The translations under genes were made by a program, and so were the position numbers. A stretch of DNA of 64,000 bases. Source: Helicobacter didelphidarum. GTDB taxonomy: Bacteria; Campylobacterota; Campylobacteria; Campylobacterales; Helicobacteraceae. The stretch covers positions 22,195 through 86,194 of the forward strand of contig NZ_NXLQ01000007.1 of NCBI RefSeq assembly GCF_003364195.1, given 5' to 3'. Positions 48,165-58,216 of the stretch are shown in pieces (the first letter of the stretch is position 1; each line of letters starts with the position of its first letter). The notes under the pieces were generated by a model. The model searched no databases and was not told the DNA's origin. It was given only the letters and a program-made list of their open reading frames with translations.

Positions 48165-49298
48165 CTATTTGTTCATCGCACGTAATTTTTCAATTACCTC
48201 ATTAGGTGAAATTGTTCGACCATTTGCACGTCCCATAAATTCTACTCTACGACCCAAAATCCTTTCAATTTCTTCACGATATTGACCTTTATTAAGCTCA
48301 ACTATTAGAATCTTTTTAAATCTTTCGCCAAGCTTTTTTAATTCTTTTTCAGGACTTGGCCAAAGAGTAATAGGACGAAACAATCCAGCTTTTATCTCAC
48401 TTGTTTTTCTAAGTTCATGCAATGCCTCTTTAATACCTAAAGTAGCACTACCATAAGAGATAATTGCAATATCGGCATCTTCTAAATACAACTCTTCATT
48501 GTTGCTCAAATAATCAGCTTTGCTTTCTACTTTATTAAATAGTCTATCGATAAGTGCTTGACCTTCAATAGCATTTTCTGTAGGAAACCCAATTGCTCCA
48601 TGGTGTAATCCTGTAATATGATAACGATATCCTTTAAAAAATGGATTAAGTATAGCAGACTCATCTGGACCAACGCCATAAGGCTTATAATCTTTTGGAT
48701 CACCAAGAAATTCTCTTCGGTTCTTAATATTTCTTTGGATTTCTTCTAAATCTGGCAATTGCGTTTTACCATACATGTGTCCTAGTGTTTCATCAAGGAG
48801 TAAAAATACTGGTTGCATAAACTCTTCAGCCAAATTAAAAGCACGAACACTTTGTGTGTAAGCCTCTTCCAATGTTCCAGGAGCTAATGCAATAGATTTA
48901 TAGTCCCCATGTGTAGGATGCTTTGCAAAAGCTACATCGCCCTGCCCTACACGCGTTGGCATACCCGTTGATGGTCCCAATCGCATAACATTGACAATTA
49001 CTAAAGGAATCTCAGCCATATAACCCAGACCAATTTGCTCCGCTTTAAGGGAAATGCCTGGACCAGAACTACCAGTCATAGCCTTTACTCCACTCATAGA
49101 CGCACCTAATGCAACGGAAATACCACTAATTTCATCTTCCATTTGAATAAAATTACCATTATGGTGGGGAAGCAAATGTGCCATTTCGTGCATAACATCC
49201 GAACTTGGAGTAATTGGATAACCACCATAAAACTTACAACCAGCATCAATCGCACCCAATGCAATCAGCTCATTTCCACCTGTAATAACCTCTCGCAT
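48165..49298 (-). CDS. oorA: 2-oxoglutarate:acceptor oxidoreductase alpha subunit
   Basis: 377 residues; ITGGNELIALGAIDAGCKFYGGYPITPSSDVMHEM, MTGSSGPGISLKAEQIG, RLGPSTGMPTRVGQGD identify the alpha (2-ketoacid, substrate-binding) subunit. The ATG follows the oorD stop directly; GAGGAGGC inside oorD serves as ribosome-binding site. Confidence 0.96.
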   Translation of the reverse strand: MREVITGGNELIALGAIDAGCKFYGGYPITPSSDVMHEMAHLLPHHNGNFIQMEDEISGISVALGASMSGVKAMTGSSGPGISLKAEQIGLGYMAEIPLVIVNVMRLGPSTGMPTRVGQGDVAFAKHPTHGDYKSIALAPGTLEEAYTQSVRAFNLAEEFMQPVFLLLDETLGHMYGKTQLPDLEEIQRNIKNRREFLGDPKDYKPYGVGPDESAILNPFFKGYRYHITGLHHGAIGFPTENAIEGQALIDRLFNKVESKADYLSNNEELYLEDADIAIISYGSATLGIKEALHELRKTSEIKAGLFRPITLWPSPEKELKKLGERFKKILIVELNKGQYREEIERILGRRVEFMGRANGRTISPNEVIEKLRAMNK

Positions 49299-49637
49299 CT
49301 ATGCCTCCTCTATTGCCATAAATTTATTTGCTTTAATCTTTTCAGCTCTTTCTTGTGCTTCTTTACTTGTCTTAGCAAACTTAAATTTCTTCCTATCAGC
49401 AACACTAATTGCAAAATCCGGACAATGTAGCTCACATTCCAGACAACCAATGCAACTTTCAGGATACATAACTTTCACAATTTTTCCCAATACCTTATGT
49501 GCATCAAGTTGCATAGCTAATACGCCTGAAGGACATCGTGATACACAAATATCACATGCTTTGCAACGCTTTTCGTTAACCCATACAGGCACATTTTCAG
49601 GGATTAAAACATCTGACATAACTATCTCCTTTCCCAT
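49299..49637 (-). CDS. oorD: 2-oxoglutarate:acceptor oxidoreductase delta (ferredoxin) subunit
   Basis: 112 residues with two [4Fe-4S] clusters: CKACDICVSRCP and CIGCLECELHCP. It carries electrons out of the Oor complex. AAAGGAGAT precedes the ATG. First gene of oorDABC, as in H. pylori. Confidence 0.96.
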   Translation of the reverse strand: MGKEIVMSDVLIPENVPVWVNEKRCKACDICVSRCPSGVLAMQLDAHKVLGKIVKVMYPESCIGCLECELHCPDFAISVADRKKFKFAKTSKEAQERAEKIKANKFMAIEEA

Positions 49638-50184
49638 GTCTATAATTTAAGATTTTTAATTTTTTCAAAAAAGTAAACAATTCCTACAACTCTTAGAATC
49701 TTATTTACTATATTTTTTATGAAAATAAAACTCAAAAATAAGTATATTACTATACTTCATAAATCTTGTAAAACATAAAGATTCTAAGAATTATACAATC
49801 TTAAGACTCTAAAAAATATATAAAATCATGTGTTTTCAATATTTTTTATGAATTGTGCAAAAACTAAACACTTTATCATAATTAATATATTATATACTAG
49901 AAATGCACTCAATATTTTCATAGAAATATCAAAATCACAATTTATACATAATAAAATAAAAGTTTCTAACAATCAATTTTAAATTTTAATTAATTAAGTA
50001 TATTATGTTGGATAAAAGATTCTACAGAATTTAATAATAATTTATTGATAATTATCTTTATATAAAAAGGATAGAATATCCTAAAATATTCTACCATCTT
50101 TAACCCAAAGAATGTAAAAAATAATTGATTTTGCAAAACCTGACTAAAAAATCTCCTGATAATAAAACCAATATAAATATTGCA
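49638..50184 (-). promoter_or_regulatory. Intergenic region upstream of oorD
   Basis: 547 AT-rich bases between sucD and oorD, with no gene. On the minus strand TAGTATAATATATT (-10 at 49890-49895) is the best promoter candidate. A 7-bp inverted repeat (AAGTATA/TATACTT, 49740-49757) lies about 100 bases before oorD. Neither is proven. The gap separates sucCD from oorDABC more widely than usual for a single operon. Confidence 0.35.
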
Positions 50185-51060
50185 TTAACCCAAGATTTTT
50201 TTCATTGTTTCGCCAATTTCTGCAGGACTTTTTACAACTTTTACACCAGCTTTTTCCAATGCCTCTTGTTTTTCAAGAGCTGTTCCTTTTCCACCACTCA
50301 CAATTGCACCTGCATGCCCCATTCTCTTACCTTTTGGAGCTGTAGCACCGGCAATAAAAGCCACAACAGGTTTCCTAATTTGCTCTTTAATTAAAGTTGC
50401 TGCTTCAATCTCAAGACTACCACCAATTTCACCCACCATAACAATAGCTTTTGTATCAGGGTCACTTTCAAACATGGGTAAAATTTGTTTGTAACTCAAA
50501 CCAATAATTGGATCACCACCAATACCTACGGCAGTAGAGATTCCCAAACCTTGCTTAACAAGTTGATTCGCACTCTCATAAGTTAATGTTCCACTTTTTG
50601 AAATAAGTCCAATATTTTGTGTAGATTTTTTAAATATAAAACCAGGCATAATACCAATTTTACACTCATCACTTGTAATAATACCCGGACAATTTGGACC
50701 TATCATACTCATACCTTGTTTGGTCGCAAACATCTTTGCAAACATAATATCTCTTGTAGGAGCACCCTCTGTAATGACTACCGCAAGTTTAATACCTGCA
50801 CTTGCTGCTTCGATAATTGCATCTGCCACAAAGGCAGGAGGAACAAATATCATACTTACACTTGCCCCAGTTTTTGTTACAGCTTCCTTTACACTATTAA
50901 AAACAGGTTTCCCTAAATGGGTACTTCCACCTTTATTGGGAGTAACACCGCCTACAATCTGTGTCCCATACGCCATACATTGCTCACTATGAAAGCTTCC
51001 TTCTTTACCGGTAAATCCTTGAACAATTACTTTTGTGTCTTTATTTACTAAAATACTCAT
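50185..51060 (-). CDS. sucD: Succinyl-CoA synthetase alpha subunit
   Basis: 291 residues; [39 protein letters not shown] and the phosphorylated His in [13 protein letters not shown]. It forms the enzyme that converts succinyl-CoA to succinate with ATP formation. It follows sucC by 29 bases. Its presence together with oorDABC gives a complete 2-oxoglutarate-to-succinate arm, which H. pylori lacks as sucCD. Confidence 0.97.
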   Translation of the reverse strand: MSILVNKDTKVIVQGFTGKEGSFHSEQCMAYGTQIVGGVTPNKGGSTHLGKPVFNSVKEAVTKTGASVSMIFVPPAFVADAIIEAASAGIKLAVVITEGAPTRDIMFAKMFATKQGMSMIGPNCPGIITSDECKIGIMPGFIFKKSTQNIGLISKSGTLTYESANQLVKQGLGISTAVGIGGDPIIGLSYKQILPMFESDPDTKAIVMVGEIGGSLEIEAATLIKEQIRKPVVAFIAGATAPKGKRMGHAGAIVSGGKGTALEKQEALEKAGVKVVKSPAEIGETMKKILG

Positions 51061-51089
51061 TTTTTTTCCTTAATTAACCTTAATCAAAT

Positions 51090-52253
51090 TCATTTTGCTG
51101 CGTCAACAACTTTCTTAGCACCATCTTTTAAATTTTCTGCCGCAATCAAATTTTTAATGCCAGAATTTTTAAGAATGTCTTTTGCCTTTTGTGCATTTGT
51201 TCCATCGAGTCGAACAACAACAGGCACTTCTACTTTTGAAACCTTTGTTGCTTCAATAATACCATCTGCCACTCTATCACATTGCACAATTCCACCAAAA
51301 ATATTAACAAAAATAGCTTTTACATTTTTGTCTTTTAAAATAATTTCAAAACCCTTTGAAACTGTTTTTGGATTTGCACCACCACCAACATCAAGAAAAT
51401 TTGCCGGTTGACCACCCTCATATTTGATAATATCCATAGTTGCCATAGCTAAACCTGCACCATTTACCATGCAACCCACATTCCCTTCGAGTTTAATATA
51501 GCTAAGATTACTTTCGCTCGCTTCAATTTCACTCGGTTCTTCTTCTGAAAAATCACGTAATGCGGTAATATCGGAATGGCGATAAAGTGCATTATTGTCA
51601 AAGGCTAATTTTGCATCTAAAGCCAAAAAGTTCCCCTCACCTGTAAGAATCATTGGGTTAATCTCGACTTGTTCTGCATCTTCATTGATAAAAACCTCAT
51701 AAAGAGCTTTTGCAAACTGACTAAAAGGTTTTTGCTGTTCTTTTGTAAGCCCAAGCCCAATTGCTAATTCAAGAGCATGGAATGAACGGAATCCTATTGT
51801 AGGATCAACTGCTACTTTAATGATTTTTTCAGGATTTTTTTCTGCAACTTCTTCAATCTCCATACCACCTTCCGTAGATGCAATAAAAGTTGGCATCTCT
51901 AAACCTCTATCAAGCACAATAGCGATATAAAACTCTTTTTTTATATCTAAACCCTCCTCGATATAAACAAGACCAACTTTTTTACCTGCTGGACCAGTCT
52001 GATGTGTCTTAAGCACCATACCAAGCATATCGTCTGTAAGTCTTGCAACATCATCAAGGCTTTTTGCAATTTTTACACCTCCAGCTTTACCTCTACCACC
52101 TGCATGAATCTGTGCTTTGACAACCCAGACACTACCACCTAATTCTCTTGCGATAGCTCTCGCTTCATATCCACCATGTGCAACTCGTCCTCGAGGCACA
52201 GCTACGCCATACTTTTTTAAAACCTGTTTACCTTGAAACTCGTGTATATTCAT
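51090..52253 (-). CDS. sucC: Succinyl-CoA synthetase beta subunit
   Basis: 387 residues; ATP-grasp fold with MNIHEFQGKQVLKKYGVAVP, AGGRGKAGGVKIAKS, NPMILTGEGNFLALDAKL and GGIVQCDRVADGI. TAGGAGA precedes the ATG. Together with sucD it forms the operon start. Confidence 0.97.
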   Translation of the reverse strand: MNIHEFQGKQVLKKYGVAVPRGRVAHGGYEARAIARELGGSVWVVKAQIHAGGRGKAGGVKIAKSLDDVARLTDDMLGMVLKTHQTGPAGKKVGLVYIEEGLDIKKEFYIAIVLDRGLEMPTFIASTEGGMEIEEVAEKNPEKIIKVAVDPTIGFRSFHALELAIGLGLTKEQQKPFSQFAKALYEVFINEDAEQVEINPMILTGEGNFLALDAKLAFDNNALYRHSDITALRDFSEEEPSEIEASESNLSYIKLEGNVGCMVNGAGLAMATMDIIKYEGGQPANFLDVGGGANPKTVSKGFEIILKDKNVKAIFVNIFGGIVQCDRVADGIIEATKVSKVEVPVVVRLDGTNAQKAKDILKNSGIKNLIAAENLKDGAKKVVDAAK

Positions 52254-52456
52254 GATTCTCTCCTAAAAAGAATAAAACCAAAGATAACTTTAAATTCTTT
52301 TATAAAATTACATTCTTTAGTTGATAATCTCATAGAATCTAGAAACTCTACAAAAGATAAAAACTAAAGCTACCTTTGATTAGAAGTATTTTCATGTAAT
52401 TTAGCTTAAATAAAATTGAAATTGTTACAAAATTTAATATTTTTTATTTTTATATG

Positions 52457-53650
52457 TTAATTTTTTACCCTTTTTATATTTTTAACATGCTCTTGATATG
52501 TTTGTGTAAAATCATGCAAACCATTTTTATTACGCATAAAATACAAATAGTTTGTGTGAGTTGGATAAATAGCTGCCTTTATCGCATCGATGCTTACACT
52601 ACCACTTGCTGTTTTTGGAATCCCATTATATTTATAAGTATTAAACTCACTTGTATCATTTCTAATGCGTTCTGGTGTGATACGAGTATGTGAAAATTTT
52701 CCATAATTTAAAGATCCATCCATTTGTAATGGCATATTTTTTGCAATACGATTATCGATAACACTAGATACAATTGGCATTTCTGCGACATTAGCTGCTT
52801 CTTTTTGAATAATTGATGCTTTTGCTATAATTTTAAACCACTCTTCTTGATTATAGTGTCCAAGTAATTTGTATGACAAATCTTCATGTGTTTTGAGAGA
52901 TTGTGTAATCAGATAATCAATAATAAATTCTGGGCTTGCATGATATGGCAAACTATAAGTATCAGCAAGAATTACACCATCGTTATATGGTGACCGGAGA
53001 TTATAAATTCTTTGTAATTCATTAAAATCTTGATGAAAAACTTTTGCAATTTCTTGCAAGAAAAAATAGTGAGTCTCGCCAGGTATTAATGTAATATTCT
53101 TCATTGCTGCCTTAGCATGAGAAAGTGCATAAAGAAAATGTCCTTTGGTAAGCACGATTTCAAAATGGGGTAGATTCATGTTACTTTGCTTTTCTAAAGC
53201 AGTTACACTTTCTTCGTGTATTACTTCACCTAAAATTTTGTCTGCATTTTCTTGTGTTGTATGGAATTGGATAAAATCCTTATGAGGTGTGTTTTTCAAT
53301 AAATTATCTTTACTCTCAGAATCTGTATTATCATCATCAAAATTTTGAGTTTTTTTTGTATCAATATTGTCTTGAAACTTTATAATAGTGGAAGATTCTG
53401 CAATATATGGTTGTATATCAATCTTAGGGAGCTTTAATTCCAATCCGATGAATTGTGATGGGATTTCAATCCAACCGCTTTGTGGCTTACCAATAAATCG
53501 TAAAAAATATGTATCTAAACGATTGACATTATAACCTTTATCTTGCAAATATGTTATAATTCCCTTTGTTGATCCCTTTGGAATAAAAAGAATCTTTTCA
53601 GATTTCATTGGTAATAGAAGATAAAAACAAAAACCAAGCAATATAATCAA
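52457..53650 (-). CDS. mltG: Endolytic transglycosylase MltG
   Basis: About 397 residues; the start is uncertain. The first ATG in frame (53608, MKSEKILFIPKG) lies after a hydrophobic segment (FILIILLGFCFYLLL) that should be the membrane anchor, so TTG 53650 or 53641 is used here. Catalytic region: KASIIQKEAANVAEMPIVSSV (Glu in QKE, normally VEKE), MPLQMDGSLNYG, YNGIPKTASGSVSIDAIKAAIYP, YLYFM. YceG/MltG cuts nascent glycan strands to end polymerisation. It is divergent from the AsmA-like gene with starts that nearly touch. Confidence 0.85.
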   Translation of the reverse strand: MIILLGFCFYLLLPMKSEKILFIPKGSTKGIITYLQDKGYNVNRLDTYFLRFIGKPQSGWIEIPSQFIGLELKLPKIDIQPYIAESSTIIKFQDNIDTKKTQNFDDDNTDSESKDNLLKNTPHKDFIQFHTTQENADKILGEVIHEESVTALEKQSNMNLPHFEIVLTKGHFLYALSHAKAAMKNITLIPGETHYFFLQEIAKVFHQDFNELQRIYNLRSPYNDGVILADTYSLPYHASPEFIIDYLITQSLKTHEDLSYKLLGHYNQEEWFKIIAKASIIQKEAANVAEMPIVSSVIDNRIAKNMPLQMDGSLNYGKFSHTRITPERIRNDTSEFNTYKYNGIPKTASGSVSIDAIKAAIYPTHTNYLYFMRNKNGLHDFTQTYQEHVKNIKRVKN

Positions 53651-53675
53651 AATAAATTCAAAGAGTATATTTATA

Positions 53676-56600
53676 ATGCCAGAAAATGAACGCAATGAAA
53701 ATTTACATCGTAGGACATCACTGAATGTATCAAGCCATCGAGGTAATACGGGAGCATTTGCTGATGAAACACTCATATATGATGGAGAAACAACACAAAA
53801 CTTAGAAGAGGTGGAAAAAAAAATATCGACTTTAACAGAAAAATCACAAGATTTTAACAATCTTGATGGAAAAAATACAGGATATATTCTTTTAAAAGAA
53901 GAAAACCTTAATGCAAGAGAATCTCTAACTGATTCTAGAAATCTCACACAAAATTTACAAAAACTTACAAACAAAATAGAATATAAAAAGAACAATAATT
54001 GTTTGATACCCGACATTTCACAGCCTTTTGAACATTTGTTTTCAAATCATACACTAAAACAAACAATAACACAAAACAATCTCAATATAAATAACAATAT
54101 TCTTAAATCACATCAACAACCCCTAGATTCTACACAATACAAGCAAGCATACACAATGCTTCTCAACACGAAAGAATATAGTTCTGCAACAGACAATGAC
54201 ACACCGCGTATAAGCATACAAGAAATGAAACCCAACACTATAAAAAAATCTCGTTTTTCGCTTACAAAAAACAAAGGTGATAATCAAAAACAAAAGAAAA
54301 AAAAATCTTTTATTCGTCTTAGCATTTTGTTTGTTCTACTTTTTGTTGGAAGTATTGCTAGTTATAGAATCTTAGCAAAAGGTATTTTTATTGAAAACAT
54401 AAATATTGCAAATATCCATATTCAAAACATTTTTTTACAATTACAGGATCGCCTTATTTTACGTGTTGAGAAACTTGATTTAAGTTCATTTCGTATTAGT
54501 AAAACAGAAGATAAAAAACAAAAAAATTTCAGTGAAATATTACAAGAAATTGTTGATTATACACAAAAAAGCCTATTTGCATTGAGTTACTTCAAGATTC
54601 TTGAAATCAATGATATTACACTCAATGAAGAACATCATATAAAAATCGAGTATAATGATACAAACTACAAATTTAATATGCCTTTTCTTGAGGCTGATTT
54701 CGCTGTTACAAACAATCAGAATAATTTTTATCTTAAAATTAAAAAGTTTCAACTAAAAGATATTCCAGCACACTTTGAGGGTGATTTTATTTTTTCAATT
54801 CCCAATAAGCAATTACTCTTTGATCTTAATGCAATATTAGAAAAAGATGGTAACACAAATCTAGCAGCAACAGAATCTCTTACTCTTAAAGGCTCTACGG
54901 ACTTTCGTTCTATCACAATTACAGGGGAGAGTACAAAACTTGAAAACCTCGATATAATTAAACCTTTTATACAAAATATTAAAAATCAAAGCCTTAAAGC
55001 AACACTTAATGGTTGGATTTTTGAGAAAGTCAAATATTCTACGATTCGAATTGATGCGTTAAAAGCAAATATAGAGCTTGATAATATTGCAAATAGCCTT
55101 TTAAAAAATATGATTGTGAAAGCAAGTGTTCAGAAAGCAGAAGTTACACTTAACAAAGGTGTAATGCCAATTCTTGGAAAAGAAGTTTTGTTAGAGTTTA
55201 AAAATGCGAGTTTAAATATTATTCCAATACAGCCTACATTTATGGGAATGAATCTAAATGGTTCAGAAGTTCTTATTGCTAATATGCCAACTCCTGATGT
55301 GCATATTTTATTACATGGGAATAATATTCGCCTAGATTCCCACTTTAAGCAACTTCTCTTAAGTTATGGTTTATCACTTCCAATCATACAAGATCCCCTC
55401 TCAAATAAAGCACAAAAAAATACAACCAATCAAATTACTCTTGATAAAACAAGTGCAGAACAAGCAATAAATAACACAGAAAGTGTTGTTATAAAAGCTT
55501 TACAAGAAAATAAAAACACACAGGATTCTAAACAACAAAACCTACAAAATAAAAATCTTTCTAATCAAATTTCTCAATCAGATGTCAATACAATACCTGC
55601 AAATGAAATAACGAATGACCAATTGTTATTGAGCAACAACACAAATATATATATGCAAATCAATATCATGCACAATAATAAAAAACCTGATATTCCAGAG
55701 TTTTTCCTGCAAGGTATTGTCCAATCTCAAGATATTCGCTTTAATCTCTATGAAATTCCACTGAATGCAAAAAGACTCAATGTCGCACTTGATATTGCAC
55801 CACAACAAAAGTTTATCTATATTAATGGTAATCATATAAAATGGAGAAAACTCATTGACACTGATGTTAATATCCTCTTTGATGCAAAAAATGACACGAT
55901 GAAAGCAAATACTTATATTCATCAAGCAACACTTAACACAAAAAATTTGCAAGACCTACAATTTATGCACAACAACTTTATAAATGAAACAATACAAAGA
56001 GAAACACAAGAAAATATAGATACAATACAAGATTCTCAAAATACCCATGACGATGTCAATGACTTGCTTGATATAGAATCTCAATCACGAATTAATACTT
56101 TTTTTTATGCTCTCAAAGAATCTCTTTTTGACACTACACCAAAAGATAGCAAACAAGAATTACCACACAACACATCCATATCAGATTTTCAATCTGTTGG
56201 AATCAATACAGAAAACAAGAAGCAATATAATCAAAATTTAAGAAATTATCGAATCTATACAGCAAATATGCCTTATACAGAATCCTTAGATAATGTAAGT
56301 AATTTTAGATTCCATCATTCTTCATACACCCAACAAACAAGTAATCTCGATAATAATGCAATATATACTTCTGCCTTACCATCACAACCAACATATATTG
56401 CATTGACAAATCCACACCAAAATATTCAAGATTCTCAAACAATTATAAGCACACAAAAAATGGAAACACAATCTGACATTATTGCACCAAACATATTAGA
56501 ATCTCACAAAAATTCTAATATCATAACTCCCCAAAATATAAATCAAAAACAAAGTGATACACAAAATCAAAAATCCAATGTGAAAAAAAATAAAGCAAAA

Positions 56601-58154
56601 GAAGAAGATAATGAACATATCCTTAAAACACTAAAAAATAATCCTATTTGGGACGATTTGAAGCTCCGCACAAAAAAAACTCGTCCTTTTACACCTCTAA
56701 ATGATCAACAACTTGAAAATATTGCATTAAAAGAAATCGAAAAAGAAAAAGAGCCTTTCTCCTTAGAACAAGATTTTTTCAATATGAAAAATGCTAGTCT
56801 CAACTTTACTCTTTCATTTGCCAATAATCATATAATTCTTGATGTTCCTAAAATAAATTTACATTTAGAATCACATAAAGATTTAGAACTTAAAATCAGT
56901 AAGATTGAAAATATCCTGCAATTTTCTCCACTTGCTCGTTATTATGGCTTTTCTCGTGGAGATTTCAGTCTCATGATTCCACATAATGCTCCAAATAAAA
57001 AGAAAGAAACAACCTTTAATCTTAATCTTACAAATCTTGAATACCCAATTTATACTCTTGCACATAAAAAACTTACAAATCTTAATATTAAAGGGAGAAT
57101 ACAAGAAAATTCACTCATTATGATTGCAAATAATGATATTGACTTTAAAAGTCAAGATTCTTTAAGTATGTTACGAATTAATGGTTATAAAATTAACATT
57201 GATGAAATTTATGATTCTAAGATTCCATTTTTTATTGATCTTCTTGATGATAAACAAAAAGATCTACCCTATTCTGAAGCGGCTATTCAACAAGAATTGC
57301 GACTTATTGCAATCAAAAATAGATTACGCAAAAAAATGAAAGTGAATCCTATTGATTTTAATATTTTAGGTGAAAATCTACAATTTATATTTTTAGGCTA
57401 CACGATGCCCCTTGATTCAACAAATATTCGCTTTATTGATGGACGCATTATTATTGATGGACAATATGAAAAAGGTATCCTAAATGCAAGTCTTATTAAA
57501 GATAATATTCGCCTTAAAGCAAGAAATTTTAGTGGTAATTTTATTAATACTATCCTTGTTTCAGCAAAAGAAGGAAAAAGAATGATTGATGGAGGAATTT
57601 TTAGTTTTGATATGTTTTATCGCAATGGTATATTAAATGCAACTGCAGAAATTCAAAATACTGCTCTCATGGAATTTCAAGCTGTGCAAAATATTTTTGC
57701 ACTTATTGACACCGTGCCTTCATTATTCATGTTTAAAAATCCTCATATCAGCACAAAAGGCTACCAAATCAATTATGGTAAAATTCTCTTTGCGGTTAAT
57801 AGTGATTACATCGGATTACAAAATATATTTTTACTCGGTGCATCAATGGATGTTAATGGACAAGGAATTATTGATAGGAATACAGAGGAAATGAATGTGA
57901 ATCTTAGTATATCAACTATTAAAAACCTGAGCAAATTTATTAATAAGATTCCAGTTGTAGGGTATCTTGTCTTAGGTAGGGAAGGACAAATTAGCACAAA
58001 TCTCATTATGACTGGGAAATATACAAACCCAAAAATTAATATTACACTTGCAACAGATATTATTAAAACACCATTTAATATCTTGCGTCGTGTATTCCCT
58101 GTAGAAATTATTATGGAAAATTTCAAAGAAGAGGAACAAAACATTGATTATTAA
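53676..58154 (+). CDS. Giant AsmA-like (DUF3971/YhdP-type) envelope protein
   Basis: 1492 residues. A polar N-terminal tail of about 210 residues is followed by a Lys-rich stretch and one membrane helix (SFIRLSILFVLLFVGSIASYRIL), then a long periplasmic beta-rich region. Its C-terminus (LSISTIKNLSKFINKIPVVG and YLVLGREGQISTNLIMTGKY) is the AsmA/YhdP end, tied to phospholipid transport to the outer membrane. Two low-complexity inserts (about 580-660 and 780-1010, Asn/Gln/Ser/Thr-rich) interrupt it. TATAAT at 53642-53647 lies 28 bases before the ATG. Likely shares a transcript with the CapA-like gene. Confidence 0.82.
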   Translation: MPENERNENLHRRTSLNVSSHRGNTGAFADETLIYDGETTQNLEEVEKKISTLTEKSQDFNNLDGKNTGYILLKEENLNARESLTDSRNLTQNLQKLTNKIEYKKNNNCLIPDISQPFEHLFSNHTLKQTITQNNLNINNNILKSHQQPLDSTQYKQAYTMLLNTKEYSSATDNDTPRISIQEMKPNTIKKSRFSLTKNKGDNQKQKKKKSFIRLSILFVLLFVGSIASYRILAKGIFIENINIANIHIQNIFLQLQDRLILRVEKLDLSSFRISKTEDKKQKNFSEILQEIVDYTQKSLFALSYFKILEINDITLNEEHHIKIEYNDTNYKFNMPFLEADFAVTNNQNNFYLKIKKFQLKDIPAHFEGDFIFSIPNKQLLFDLNAILEKDGNTNLAATESLTLKGSTDFRSITITGESTKLENLDIIKPFIQNIKNQSLKATLNGWIFEKVKYSTIRIDALKANIELDNIANSLLKNMIVKASVQKAEVTLNKGVMPILGKEVLLEFKNASLNIIPIQPTFMGMNLNGSEVLIANMPTPDVHILLHGNNIRLDSHFKQLLLSYGLSLPIIQDPLSNKAQKNTTNQITLDKTSAEQAINNTESVVIKALQENKNTQDSKQQNLQNKNLSNQISQSDVNTIPANEITNDQLLLSNNTNIYMQINIMHNNKKPDIPEFFLQGIVQSQDIRFNLYEIPLNAKRLNVALDIAPQQKFIYINGNHIKWRKLIDTDVNILFDAKNDTMKANTYIHQATLNTKNLQDLQFMHNNFINETIQRETQENIDTIQDSQNTHDDVNDLLDIESQSRINTFFYALKESLFDTTPKDSKQELPHNTSISDFQSVGINTENKKQYNQNLRNYRIYTANMPYTESLDNVSNFRFHHSSYTQQTSNLDNNAIYTSALPSQPTYIALTNPHQNIQDSQTIISTQKMETQSDIIAPNILESHKNSNIITPQNINQKQSDTQNQKSNVKKNKAKEEDNEHILKTLKNNPIWDDLKLRTKKTRPFTPLNDQQLENIALKEIEKEKEPFSLEQDFFNMKNASLNFTLSFANNHIILDVPKINLHLESHKDLELKISKIENILQFSPLARYYGFSRGDFSLMIPHNAPNKKKETTFNLNLTNLEYPIYTLAHKKLTNLNIKGRIQENSLIMIANNDIDFKSQDSLSMLRINGYKINIDEIYDSKIPFFIDLLDDKQKDLPYSEAAIQQELRLIAIKNRLRKKMKVNPIDFNILGENLQFIFLGYTMPLDSTNIRFIDGRIIIDGQYEKGILNASLIKDNIRLKARNFSGNFINTILVSAKEGKRMIDGGIFSFDMFYRNGILNATAEIQNTALMEFQAVQNIFALIDTVPSLFMFKNPHISTKGYQINYGKILFAVNSDYIGLQNIFLLGASMDVNGQGIIDRNTEEMNVNLSISTIKNLSKFINKIPVVGYLVLGREGQISTNLIMTGKYTNPKINITLATDIIKTPFNILRRVFPVEIIMENFKEEEQNIDY

Positions 58155-58216
58155 ATGTTAATGTACCTACACAATAAAACATGATAACTTTAAAGATCTT
58201 AAGTATAAGGAAAATA

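Noticed and set aside
53651..54016. N-terminal extension of the mltG frame to 54016
   Set aside because: The upstream part is antisense to the AsmA-like gene and has the Ser/Phe/Cys-rich character of an antisense translation; the family does not have it.
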